Assembly: GCA_027600665.1 (NCBI GenBank)
Contig: JADGJL010000072.1
Span: 1-39,237 of the forward strand
Reading direction: 5' to 3'
Source of the DNA: Irineochytrium annulatum
Taxonomy: Eukaryota > Chytridiomycota > Chytridiomycetes > Chytridiales > Chytridiaceae
DNA: 39,237 nucleotides
The notes under the pieces are model-generated. The model saw only the letters and a program-made list of their open reading frames with translations, did not search any database and was not told the origin of the DNA. Made by a program: the position numbers and the translations under genes. Shown here piece after piece: positions 20,813-30,421 of this stretch. Position 1 is the stretch's first letter, and every line of letters begins with the position of its first letter.

Positions 20813-22088
20813 ATGATGACAGCACGGACGATGGCTATGATGGCCGCCGGCCTCGCCGCCGCGGGCCTGGTGACGGCGATGCCCCAGGACCCGGCCTTCC
20901 TCCCGCCCACGAACCCCGACGCCTCCGGTTCCTCCTCAAACGACACCGGCCCTTCCTTCGTTCCCTTCACTCCCGTCTTCGAGCAATTCTACCCGTCCGG
21001 CCAGCAGCCCGTCTTCGTCCCCGACACGCCCCAGGCGCCGAACCCGGCCTTCGTCGGCGGCAGCGGCGGCCAGACGGATGCGGGGACGTATGCGTCGTCA
21101 GGGCCCTCCGCCACGTCATCGGGTGGTCTGGCTTCCACTGCCATCCCTCCCGCGGGCACAGGCGGCGCTGCTGGCAACAAGACGGGGACCGGATCGCCCA
21201 CGTCTCCGACGGCGACACCCGCTCCGGCGCCGTCGATGACGTACCCGGGCGGCCTGTCGCAATGCCAGTACATGCAGATCCTGAAGATGACGTCCGTGTT
21301 CGAGACGGGGAGCACGAAGTTCAACTGGGGAGCTTGCGGGAACAACAACGACGGGCATGGGTTGTCTGGTAAGGATTGTTTCTTCTTCTGTTACCTTGCA
21401 TCGTCCTCACCGATATTTCTCTGCAGTTGGCGTCGTCCAGTTCACGACATCCACCAGTGTTTACGACCTCGTCGTCGAGTACGACAGACTGTCCGGCGGC
21501 TCCTCTAAGCTCACCCAGTACCTCGGCGCTCTGAAGGCCTCCAAGTCTAAAGGCCCTCAAGGTAGCTCCGGCCAGGGCGTCATGGACGGCCTCTGGTCCT
21601 TCTGTAGCGACTTCGGCAAGCTCGGATCGGACCCAAACTTCCAGCAGGCCCAGCTGAACCTTCAAAACAAGCTCTACTTCCAACCGGCAGCCGATGCGGC
21701 GGCCAAGCACGGCATCACGGCGCCGCTGTTTTTGGGTCAAGCGTACGACACGGCCATCCAGCTGGGCGTTGGCGTGGTTGGGCAGTTGGCGCAGAACGCC
21801 GGCGGGAAGTCGGGCGATCAGGCGGCTTACATGAGCGCTTACCTCTGGGCGAGGAACGACATGCTTAACAACTGGGGTGGGGCGTACCCGGGCACGAAGT
21901 ACAGGACGAACGCGTGAGTTCGATAATTTGTTGCTTTCCTTTTATCTTTTGGATTGCGATTGGGGATGCTAACGGAACTCTTCGGCCGCAGATACCGGCA
22001 CTGCCTCGACAACGGGGGCCTGATGTTGGCAGGGACCGTGGAGATTTTGGACAATGGAGGCTACAAGACCATTTCCATTGGATGCTGA
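20813..22088 (+). CDS. Secreted GH46-family chitosanase
   Basis: Exons 20813-21368, 21427-21913 and 21992-22088 join in phase to 379 residues. Residues 1-22 form a signal peptide (hydrophobic AMMAAGLAAAGLVTA). A Ser/Pro/Gly/Thr-rich linker of about 120 residues follows, then the catalytic domain. The match to GH46 is clear in order and spacing: MTSVFETG with the presumed acid Glu164, NNNDGHGLSVGVVQFTT with the presumed base-side Asp180, then FQQAQLNLQNKLYFQPA and LGQAYDTAIQLG. GH46 enzymes hydrolyse chitosan, endo-acting with inversion, and are best known from bacteria. The gene has three in-phase introns-exon junctions and local base composition, so it is settled in this genome. Likely targets are the fungus's own deacetylated wall or the walls of other fungi. 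An AATAAA-like polyadenylation signal lies at 22300. Confidence 0.9.
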
Positions 22089-23225
22089 ATCGCGCTTTTA
22101 TGTTGCGCCTTTGTATTTATTCATTAGGACCCTCAGAGTCCAAGTTTTCATCTCCCCATTTATATTGGACACTTCATCATTCAATTACTATTTGCATCGA
22201 CGCTCTCACATTTTTTTTGTTGGCCATTTTTTCTTCTTTGATGTACTAACTATCTGTGCACGTGGCGTCTTCTGTAGTTTCTAAGCACTGTCAAGTATAA
22301 ATAAATGGTTTTATGAAATCCAATGCAGAAAATTAACTATTTTGTTTCATTATTGCAATATTTAATGACCGTCAAATTGAACCCACATATCCAGTTTACA
22401 GAGGCCAATATTAGCTTATCATATTAATCGCGACCGCACGTCACAACACCTACTTTACTTTCATAAATCGTGCTTATTCCTTCAGCAAGACGAACGTTTT
22501 TTGCCATGGCATACGCTCTTCCGCCAAGTCAACGGTGGTTCTGGCCACTGTCTATCCCCTACGGCAGGCGGCTCGCCTGGATCATTCATTCTCTGCGTGC
22601 ACCATCGACATGAGCCAGGTGGCTTCGCCAGCAGCGACAATAGTAGATGCAAGTTTGTCGAATGCGTGATGAGACCTCAACATCCTCCAACCTCCCCGGC
22701 AGGTGGCGGCGTATGCGCACGCGTCGTGAAGAGAGATACGCGTCAGTCTCTCAACCCCGTCCTCAGGTTGAATGTGATGCAAGCACAGCGATCGTTTTTC
22801 AGACGGTAGCAGTCGAGCGAAACGCGGTCGCGCGCCACTTCTCCACCGGACGCTAGCTCCGCAAGAGGATGCGCAGCAGCCAAATTGAAATCGGGCGCCG
22901 CGACACGATCTGTTGAAGAAGGGGTGGTGGGGAGCCTCAGGGATGCGCAGACAAGGTCCCGCCGGTGTATGAAGAACCCACCGACGAGGTGATTCATCAC
23001 GGCGAAGAAGTTCGGTGTGCGTTCAGCAGGGGGGAGACTTGCTCGCGAACATCATCGACGACCCCGATAACCCAGGTCCGAGATGCTGGACTCAACCAAC
23101 TCCTGGCCTTCTTTCCATTGCAACTCCATCGTAAAATCATCGTCCTGGCGCAGGTCTAGTTTCTTAAGCGGGCGCGGAAGCAACCAGGGACAAAGTTTAG
23201 CTCTGCGAGAGAAACGTTGGACCCA
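22089..23225. other. Long intergenic stretch, no confident gene
   Basis: About 1.1 kb. The first 350 bases are AT-rich (3' UTR and polyadenylation of the chitosanase gene, AATAAA at 22300). From about 22500 to 23200 base composition rises to that of coding DNA. A minus-strand frame from ATG 22997 to about 22743 has plausible codons but no recognisable domain, and I could not join it to a neighbouring exon. The end should contain the promoter of the DUF599 gene. Confidence 0.4.
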
Positions 23226-24464
23226 ATGTCGACGCCGTATGCGATCCTGAACATTGTGGCCGGCACGGCCTCCGTCGCCGCCATCGTAGCGTACAATGTC
23301 TGGTTTGCCAGGATGGTCGCGCGGGATCCCGAGAGCACCGTCGTGGGTCTGACGAATGTGTCGAGGTGAGGGGCGCCTGCGTTGGAGAGCCCGAAAGCAT
23401 TCGCGGACGCCTGATGGGAGTGGAATAAAAAAAGGAAAGCGTGGGTGCTTTACGTCTCGGAAAAGAAGTTGGACATTCTGGCAGGTGTGTGTGCCTAAAT
23501 GCTTTTTTTTTTTGTAAATGACGATCGGTTCCGACATCAACTAGTGCAAACGCTCAGGAGCTGGGCGACGGCGAGCTCTCTTCTGGGATCGACGTCCGTC
23601 ATCATCATCTTTTTCTTCGTGACCTTTTTTACAAACGCGACCAAAGGCCCGCCGTTGGACAACCCGACCGGCATCGCCCTGGAGGCCGGATTCCAGTTTG
23701 ATACCATCTTCTCCATCAAGGTTGGTGTCCTGCCGATTTCGCTACTGCATATGATGACACAGATGTGAAGGTGATCTTGATCTTGATCATCTACATGGCA
23801 GCCTTCTTCTGCCATGCGCAAGCTATACGTTTCTTTAACCACGTCGCATTGGTCATCAACAGTAAGCACCATTTCTGTATCCTCTGTTTTTGGTTTTCGT
23901 CTCAGCATTCACACACGCTTTCTTTTCTTGTAGTCAATCTCACAGAGGAGCAAATCACCCGCCTCAACTCTGACGGCAAGACCAGCTACCATCCCGTCCC
24001 GCATACCCGGGTGGCAGAGATTATGAATCGAGGAGCTTTGTTTCACCAACTCGGCCTCCGAGCGTTCTACATCAGGTGAGGAGGATTCCTACTACCTTTT
24101 TGTATTTCTCCTTAATTCACATCGTCGCTTCAACAGCTTCCCCCTTTTCGCCTATCTTTGGGGACCCTGGTACCTAATCCTCTCCACCGTTCTCCTCCTC
24201 TTCGTCCTCCGCCACGTCGACTTCAACACCACGCCCTGGAGACGGCCCAAGAGGGTCCCGGATGCGCGGCCGCCGTCACCATCCACGCCCGCAACCGCCG
24301 AGGCCGGAGCGGCCGTGGCACTGATTCCGGTTTCTTCCTCGTCGGCGGACGCCTCAGGTGGTGCCGCAGCCGGGTCTGGGATGGAATGGAGGACCGCGAC
24401 GGCGGAACGGGCGAGCCGCGGGGCCACCTGCGCCAGAGGTCGTAGCGGCGATGGCGAGCCATGA
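23226..24464 (+). CDS. DUF599 family membrane protein
   Basis: Exons 23226-23365, 23435-23484, 23545-23720, 23771-23861, 23934-24075 and 24137-24464 join in phase to 308 residues. Five introns of 50-70 nt are all GT-AG. Conserved DUF599 blocks are in order: an N-terminal membrane helix, ESTVVGLTNVSRKAWV, DILAVQTLRSW, SSLLGSTSVIIIFFF, IIYMAAFFCHAQAIRFFNH, MNRGALFHQLGLRAFYISFP and YLWGPWYLILSTVLLLF. About four membrane helices are followed by a Ser/Ala-rich cytoplasmic-type tail. The 50-nt second exon is short but is needed to restore the KAWV...VQTLR block. The family occurs in plants, fungi and proteobacteria; its function is not established to my knowledge. Confidence 0.85.
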
Positions 24465-25469
24465 TAAGCTTATAAGTGATCATTTGGATTACTAGCGGGT
24501 TAAGGGTGGCTCAGCAATTTCATGGTGTTTGAATTACGCATCAGCAAGATGTAAATAGTTTCTTTCGTCTTAGCGCTTATGATTTTACTATCAAAAGTCC
24601 CTTAACATGATGGAAGTGCATGAAGGGCTTCCGACTTCGCGACTGACGTGACCGAGACCTTTTGATGGCGCTGCCGCGGAGGGCATCTAGTCCCCTCTCT
24701 GTTCGACACCCAGGCTTGTTCACCATGCTCCTTAGCCCTGGAAAGACATTTTTGTCGCGTCCGGTGCAGCAACCTCCTAACGATCCCAGCCTCTTCTCCG
24801 AAAGCGCTCGGGTGCTGCGCAGGTAATCTCGACCCGGCCGCGACTCCCACGATGGGACCCGTGCCGTCGCCGCCTGGCGATGGCGGATCGTGAGCGACGA
24901 CATGATCGAGAAGGAGTTGCTTGTGCTGGTCTTACCCAGGAAGGGGGGCTGGGCTCGAGAATCAAGACCAGAGGAGGAGGTAGAGGAGGGATTGCGAGTC
25001 TGTGGGAAGTCGCATCTCTCAGTGTGCATTCCCTCTGCACTGCTCAGTTAGCTTTCTTTTTCAGCAAAACTACTGCACATGGTACTATTTCCACGGCGAT
25101 GTATTGTTCTCCCCATGATCAGGAAAGTGATCAAACACGCTCCAACGGCCGCCAATTAGGCGTTTCTTTTAAGCACCGTCCAATGAAGTCTAGTATTGAG
25201 TAAGAGATAATAAGCGTCAATCATATTAAAAGATGTCGCAAGCGGTAGGTTGGGTGCAAAACTGCTCTTCGGCAAATCGGCGGCATTGGTATTGGAAATC
25301 ATGCATTGTAAAAACACAGGAGACAGGAATAAATGTACAGAAATAATAAAGTCAGAAGCTGCAGTGCTCATCTATAGATCCCCCGCCCCCCTGTAGCCCT
25401 GCAATCAAGAGAAATATGAAATGAAGAAAAAAGCACGGGAGGAATAAAGGGCCAGCAACAAAAGCAAAT
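24465..25469. other. Intergenic stretch of 1 kb, no confident gene
   Basis: A 150-codon minus-strand frame from ATG 25029 to 24577 is open but basic and serine-rich, with no recognisable family. On the plus strand around 24880-25050 a frame reads ELLVLVLPRKGGWARES, superficially like a Nudix box but lacking its REUxEExGU core. From about 25050 to 25470 the DNA is AT-rich and probably non-coding. It is best treated as unassigned. Confidence 0.35.
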
Positions 25470-26177
25470 CTATACGTCCACGCCCCTGTATCGCCTCCAA
25501 TGCTCCCTGGCCCTTCTGTCGTCCTCTTCCTCCCTTTCCATAACCCTATTCCTAAGCCCGCTCTCCTTTCTCCCCAGCCACCCACCCACGGGCTCAAGCC
25601 CTTCCTTGACCTCCTCCAGCTCGACATCAACTCCTTCCACGGCCCACGGCGTCCTGATCCTCGGCGCCATCTGGCCCCTCTGCAGCCTTCCGTACCCCAA
25701 GCTCGCCACTCGTCTCTCATGCAGCTCCCTCATCAGCTCCCTGTCCACGACCCGCTTGACCTCCTCCACCTCGTCCTTCCTCATCGTCCTCACCCGCTCC
25801 CTCTCATGCGCCAGCCACTCCTCCCGCCGTCTCTCCATCTCCTCGGCGTACGTCTCCCCGGTCCCAAACCTGCCGTGCGCCGGCATCCCAGGGCCTTCGA
25901 TCGGTGGCGCCTGGTAACCCAACCCGCGGGCCGCGATGGCGTGCGCCAGCCGATCCTCGGCCTTGATCACGGCCACGGGGAGCAGCCCGGTCTCGCAGTA
26001 CTCGGCCCACTCGCGCGGGAAGGGCTGGCGGCCGTAGACGAGCTCCCAGGCCAGCGTGGTGGACATCCCGGGGGGCAGGGAGGTGGAGGCGTGCGGGATG
26101 TGGACGGAGGGGTGCGCCGTTGTGACGGAGGCCGGATCGTGGCGGCGCAGGCGTGGGCGGCGGCGGTGTTCGACCAT
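25470..26177 (-). CDS. Unknown basic/charged protein, 235 residues
   Basis: A single continuous frame from ATG 26177 to the stop at 25470. I do not recognise the family. Residues 1-35 are Arg/His/Ser/Pro-rich without acidic residues apart from Glu3 and Asp14, like a mitochondrial presequence. They are followed by a compact segment (LAWELVYGRQPFPREWAEYCETG). From about 115 there is a long charged helix rich in Glu, Arg and Lys. The charged C terminus would suit an RNA-binding or mitoribosome-associated protein, but this is only a guess. It starts 56 bases from the divergent gene at 26234. Its codon use resembles that of the neighbouring real genes and there is no competing frame of similar quality. 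Confidence 0.6.
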   Translation of the reverse strand: MVEHRRRPRLRRHDPASVTTAHPSVHIPHASTSLPPGMSTTLAWELVYGRQPFPREWAEYCETGLLPVAVIKAEDRLAHAIAARGLGYQAPPIEGPGMPAHGRFGTGETYAEEMERRREEWLAHERERVRTMRKDEVEEVKRVVDRELMRELHERRVASLGYGRLQRGQMAPRIRTPWAVEGVDVELEEVKEGLEPVGGWLGRKESGLRNRVMEREEEDDRRAREHWRRYRGVDV

Positions 26178-26233
26178 CGGGAGGCTAGCGAGGGGTGTGA
26201 GGGGCGATCTGTCGTGGAGGCTTGGGATGGAAA
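26178..26233. promoter_or_regulatory. 56-bp bidirectional promoter
   Basis: The start codons of the unknown gene (26177, minus) and the GT-A-like gene (26234, plus) are 56 bases apart. If the second in-frame ATG at 26240 is used, the gap is 62 bases. No TATA box is evident. Confidence 0.45.
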
Positions 26234-27255
26234 ATGGAGATGGCGGCGTCCTTGCTGGTTGCTATCCGCATCCACAGGTCGAATGCGGGGACTGAGGAGA
26301 CGAAGGAGACGCCGGATCTCGCCGCGCTTTCTTCGGCGGTCGATCGCGCGCTCCTGTCTGCGGGGAGGGTCGCGGTACTGGTAAGACTCCCCTGTCTGGC
26401 CCTATTCCGTTGCTGACGATTGTTGCCAGGCCCCGTCGTACGATGCGAAGCTCTGGGAGGCTCTGCGGGATTACAGGGATCAAGGTCCTGGATTTGATCT
26501 CATTGGCGTGTCCGACTGGGGTGTGAGTCCGACTGGCAGTCGCTTTCGCAAATTACTGACCCTTTGGACGCAGGAAACTTCATACCGGCCTTGAACACGG
26601 CCGTGATGCATGCTGCTCGCGAGGGTTGGAACTTCCTGTGTTTCCGGAGCGTGGAGGTTGACGCGCGACCCAACGAAATCCAGGCAATGTTGCGAATGCT
26701 AGAAGACGGTACTTTCTGTTTCGTGCTTCCTCGTCTAATAATTGTGTGGTAGACACTCTCGTTGTCGGCAAGCGCTTAAAGGGCCACGTGTTTGCCGAGG
26801 GGCAACCATCACTAACTGGCGCCACGACGCCGTGGAACACGCTGGCGATCTGGAGGGTGCAGAAATTGGCGCTGACGGGGTTCCTGCTCGTAGCCGAGGG
26901 GTTTGAGAAGATGGGGACTGTGGGTGGCGTGGAGGAAGTATCGGTTATCGCGATGCACCAGAGACTTCACCCAACGTCCTCAAAGGCGAAATTGGTGAGC
27001 TTTCTCGCGAAGGGAGGTGCGAAGGCCGACGCGGACTGGGACACGGAGTGGTATGAGCTTTGTTATGATCTTCCTGGCCGCAGCGGCTGACTCCCTTTGC
27101 CCCTTTGGCAAAATAGGAAGGACGAAGGCCGGCGAGAATGGCACGAGCGCAAGATGGCGAGCAAGGTATCGCGGCCGGCAAAGCACTTGGAGCTTTTGGG
27201 TCTCGTCGGGGATCTGAGCGGCGTCGTGGACCACATCGTCATGGAGTTGGGATGA
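26234..27255 (+). CDS. Uncharacterised protein, possible GT-A-fold glycosyltransferase-like
   Basis: Exons 26234-26380, 26430-26520, 26574-26708, 26753-27050 and 27117-27255 join in phase to 269 residues. The second in-frame ATG at 26240 could also be the start. Visible features are an N-terminal GRVAVLAPSYD, GFDLIGVSDWGNFIPALNTAVMHA, FLCFRSVEVDARPNEIQAML, TLVVGKRLKGHVF, LTGATTPWNTLAIWRVQKLALTGF and GGVEEVSVIAMHQ. The alternation of short strands with helices, and the SVEVD segment where a DxD would sit, recall GT-A nucleotide-sugar transferases. I cannot name a family and a donor or acceptor is not suggested. There is no signal peptide or membrane segment, so it is probably cytosolic. Splice phases agree throughout, so the gene itself is well supported. 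Confidence 0.7.
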
Positions 27256-27469
27256 GTGTTAGACATTTAAACAGCCAGCAGTCTGTAGGCATATCAGTGG
27301 ACGCATGTTACAGCAAAGTTATCGAAATGGCCACATCTATCTCGCCATCTTTTCCTGATCGCCTCGTCAGCCTAGCTCGGAATGGCACAATGATGGGCAA
27401 AGCTGTGTTGGAGAATTTTACAATGCACAGGCACATGTACTTGCTCTCGTAAACAACATAAACATCAGA

Positions 27470-28126
27470 CTAATGGAATTGTTTCATTTTATTCCAATCT
27501 TCTTCGATCATTGAGTACATATCGCAGTCTATGAGTTCCTCAACTCCGGGTTTGCTGTAGTAATTCCTCAAGGTACCCTCAAAATGGAAGCCAAGTTTTT
27601 CAAGGACGCGACCGGAGGCTATAAATGAAAGCAGATCAACTATACCGAAAGGCTCAGGATGTAAAAATGACTTCGTACTCTTGTTGAATGCGAATATCCC
27701 GGCCTCGACTCGGCGCACGCCCAAGGACTCAAACGCGATGCCGCAAACGGCGTTGACGGCCTTCGGCATGATCCCCTTTCCTCTCCACTCGGACGACAGG
27801 TAGTAGGCAATCTTCATGACGTGGTCGAACGACTTGGTCGTCGTCAGTGGGGCGAGGTTGATGTTGCCGATGAGGTTCGAGTCGGCGTCCCGGATGCACC
27901 AGTACCGCGATGGCCTACCCGTCGCGGCGGCCTCTCGGAGGTGCTGCTGGACGCGGCCGATGAACGAGTCGGCGTCGGATGCCGAGTAGGGGTTGGGCAT
28001 GAACATGTGTTTTTGGATGCCTTGATCCTGGAGGATCTCGACAAGGCGGGCGCTGTCGGTGGGCTGCAGGTGGGAGAGGCGGACCCCGAGGGCCTCATCG
28101 AGGACGATATCATCAGGCATTGTCAT
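27470..28126 (-). CDS. GNAT family N-acetyltransferase (RimJ/RimL type)
   Basis: Exons 28126-27679 and 27618-27470 give 198 residues, the usual size. The protein opens with LGVRLSHLQPTDSARLVEIL and has YWCIRDADSNLIGNINL (strands 2-4). AYYLSSEWRGKGIMPKAV carries the acetyl-CoA-binding Q/RxxGxG/A loop as WRGKG. VRRVEAGIFAFN follows, then, after splicing, NKTSGRVLEKLGFHFEGTLRNYY, the RimJ-type end. The 60-nt intron is a multiple of three with no stop, so the unspliced reading also stays open and inserts 20 residues in front of the SGRVLEKLGF helix. The spliced form restores the family consensus N-x-x-S-x-RVLEKLGF. Such enzymes acetylate protein N termini or small amines; the substrate is unknown. 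Confidence 0.88.
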   Translation of the reverse strand: MTMPDDIVLDEALGVRLSHLQPTDSARLVEILQDQGIQKHMFMPNPYSASDADSFIGRVQQHLREAAATGRPSRYWCIRDADSNLIGNINLAPLTTTKSFDHVMKIAYYLSSEWRGKGIMPKAVNAVCGIAFESLGVRRVEAGIFAFNKSTKSFLHPEPFGIVDLLSFIASGRVLEKLGFHFEGTLRNYYSKPGVEELIDCDMYSMIEEDWNKMKQFH

Positions 28127-29186
28127 GGCTGTGGATGGGGAGGGAGGACAGGAGAGTCTCAAAGAAAGGACTCGAATGACGTGGTCACAATCCCCCCAGC
28201 AAGACGTCTACTTTGTCTAGAGACATGCTTGAGCCAGATCACTTGGTCGCTCACTACTTCTTTGCCTCCTGCGACGACAGCGCGGTATGCAGAAATCGGG
28301 GATATTGCAAGGATGTGAGGGACAATGGAATAAGAAAAAGCAGGTTGGAAAATAGAAGATCAAGCAATCGCCAGTCTGCCTCCTCGTTCTAATACTACAG
28401 ATACGGAAGATCAAGTTAAGGTGCGCGCCATCGAAAAGTGTCCGCTGCCCCGAACGCCCGCTTTCAGCACGCCCGCTGTGAAATCGCGCGCGAGGAGGAG
28501 TGGCGCACCGCCAGGGAGGCGCGTCTCAGGATGCGAAGAGCCAGGGCCTTCGTCGTGAGCCGGCCTAGGGCTTCGGGTGCAAGTCAATAATTTATGGGGC
28601 CAGTCCGCTGACGGTGGGTGATGGAACTGCCGGAAAGGATTATTAGTGCAACAGGACGGCGTGTGAGCATGGAGACCTACTTGGCGCAATATCTTTGAAG
28701 CAATACAAAATACGCGTCGAGCGCGAATGGACATCGTTTGGGTACATAGGGAATGCGCCGTCATACCAAAACGATAACTCAAATTGAGGAACACAAAGCA
28801 TGGAAGGAATATATCGCGGGTGTATATATTGAAAGTATAAGTGAGTTTACAGGGGTAGCGATGAAAAAAAAAAACGAGAGCGGTATGCGAAGATACAAGA
28901 TATTGCAAAATATAAGGGCAGAAAGGAAGAAGGCCTGAAAAACGAGAGGAGTCGGGCGAGTGTTATGAAAAGAAAAGATCTAGTAGGAAAGTAAAAGCAT
29001 AGCAATACCGCGAGTTCCACTCCGTTGTCCCCAATCCAACAGATGTGGAAGATCAAGCAATAAACAGTCCCATCTCCCTTTTGCCAACACCCCCCATGCC
29101 GATATCCACTGTGTATATCACAGTCGGGGCTTGACCCGCTAGCCCGTCTCTGGGATGTCTAAAGCGAATGGTCGAGGCAGCGATCT
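28127..29186. other. Intergenic region with a diverged duplicated segment
   Basis: About 1 kb without a supportable gene. Two AG-rich segments, about 28277-28410 and 28885-29056, share short ordered matches and may be an old duplication (separate entry). Between them, 28420-28570 is GC-rich with open frames on both strands but no recognisable product. Confidence 0.4.
28277..29056. repeat. Diverged direct repeat pair (about 28277-28410 and 28885-29056)
   Basis: Both copies contain, in the same order, a GCGGTATGC motif, GATATTGCAA, an AG-rich purine stretch and a closing GGAAGATCAAG (28405 and 29046). A GAAGATCAAGCAAT also occurs inside the first copy near 28357. Spacing between the shared motifs differs, so the alignment has gaps. 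It could be a decayed duplication of a 3' UTR-like sequence; the evidence is modest. Confidence 0.3.
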
Positions 29187-29591
29187 TTACGTCGCCTTGA
29201 CGCGGCATCGGTACCTCAGCGGCAGCGGAATTATGTTCCCGTTGGCCGCCATCCCGTTCCCGGCCATCGTCGACACGGGCGGCGGGGCTTGGGGCATGAC
29301 GGGCATCGAGCTCGGGTTCGCCATCAGCGTCGGCATGGCCAGCGGCTTGCTCGTCATCATCATCGTGGCGGTCGCCGCCGCAGGCATGGCCGGCATGGTT
29401 GCGGCGGGAACGGGCGCGGGCAGAGGGAGCCCGGAGGAGAATGGGGACCCGTTGATGAATGCGTAGGAGGACTGCGGGAGGGCTGTGACGGTGGCGGGCG
29501 ACGTGAGGGCGAGGAGCGCGAGGGTTAGGACGACAGCGTGGAGCATGGCGAGCATGGCTGATCGATGCAGAAGTTGGAACGTTGCTTGCAT
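29187..29591 (-). CDS. Small secreted Met/Ala/Pro-rich protein
   Basis: From ATG 29591 the frame runs 134 residues to a stop at 29187; ATGs at 29720 and 29555 are in frame too. A clear signal peptide (AMLHAVVLTLALLALTSPATVTA) precedes LPQSSYAFING. The mature part is low-complexity: Met, Ala, Pro and Ser repeats such as MPAMPAAATATMMMTS and APPPVSTMAGNGMAANG, with no cysteine pair. It may be a surface or secreted filler protein. A possible intron from 29209 (GTACCG) to about 29162 would swap the last residues for a different C terminus. On the opposite strand a hydrophobic frame (29155-29466) is also open, but it is explained by the alanine-rich coding of this gene. Confidence 0.5.
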   Translation of the reverse strand: MQATFQLLHRSAMLAMLHAVVLTLALLALTSPATVTALPQSSYAFINGSPFSSGLPLPAPVPAATMPAMPAAATATMMMTSKPLAMPTLMANPSSMPVMPQAPPPVSTMAGNGMAANGNIIPLPLRYRCRVKAT

Positions 29592-29779
29592 GACGCTGAA
29601 GAGACGTTTTGGGCCGTGCGGCCGACACGGGGCAGGTTTCAGGTCGACAACCGCCGGCAGGCATAGTGGCTTAATGGACTTCGGAATCATTCTGGCATCC
29701 GCGGCACTGAGCGCAGACATGACAGCCGTTTTTAACGACTTGCAGATGTCCGAGGCTCGCGTCCTAGACTATCGCGTTC

Positions 29780-30421
29780 ATGTCGGCGCCAGTCGCGTGG
29801 GCCGACGACACTCTCACCTTCGCGGCCGTCGTGCGCGCCCAGCCCTCGCTCGGTTCTCTCTTCTCAGGGCAGTTCTCGAATCACCCGCAGGCGCGAGCCC
29901 GAACTTGCTTTCGCGACCGAGAACGCGTTGTGCGGAGGAGTTGACATCGGGTGGTCCTTAAGGGAGACAGTCCCCAGAACCGACTTAGAAACGCGCTCGA
30001 GGACCTCAGCGACGGATTCCTTGCGTGCATGGCACCGCCTGATTCAGCACCAGAGATTGATAGCTTAAAAGACCTGACTCCTCATCCTGACGACGGATCC
30101 CCGCGGAATGATTTCATGTCGAGAAATACGATTTGGGTAGCACGCGACCGGCTGCGAGATTCCAAGGCTCAAAATCATGACAAAATCAATCTGAAGTCCG
30201 TGAGCGCCGCTACGCTTCTGTTGCGGGTCGGCTGCAACCTCACCGTACATACTCCATCACCATGCGTCTTGGGGCACAATTGGTCGTTTTCGTCCGAAGC
30301 AGCAACATCTTCACCCAACCTCAGCCAGGTTGAAGTCACCAAGAGCCCTCCGCGACGCTTTTTCAGCAACACGCGATGCCTTCCCATCCTTGCACCTAAA
30401 GACCCTGGCGCGCGAGCTTGA
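29780..30421 (+). CDS. Weak candidate two-exon gene, unknown product
   Basis: ATG 29780 opens a 147-nt stretch ending at 29926. A GTTGTG...CCCAG intron (29927-29978) joins it in phase 0 to an open frame from 29979 to a TGA at 30421. The product would be about 196 residues, starting MSAPVAWADDTLTFAAVVR. The first exon has codon use like real genes here and the second has an even composition. There is no recognisable domain, and further introns are possible after about 30200. It may be a chance open frame. Confidence 0.28.

Noticed and set aside
22582..23000. Minus-strand frames from ATG 22997 and around 22782, a possible gene divergent from DUF599
   Set aside because: They are in different frames and no in-phase intron joins them without a stop; no family is recognised.
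24880..25050. Plus-strand frame reading ELLVLVLPRKGGWARES, like the Nudix box of diphosphoinositol polyphosphate phosphohydrolases
   Set aside because: The Nudix core (G-x5-E-x7-REUxEExGU) is not present, no upstream exon fits, and the match is limited to a few residues.
29155..29466. Plus-strand hydrophobic 103-codon frame resembling a membrane protein
   Set aside because: It is antisense to the signal-peptide protein; hydrophobicity arises from the complementary Met/Ala/Pro codons, and it lacks a convincing promoter or homologue.
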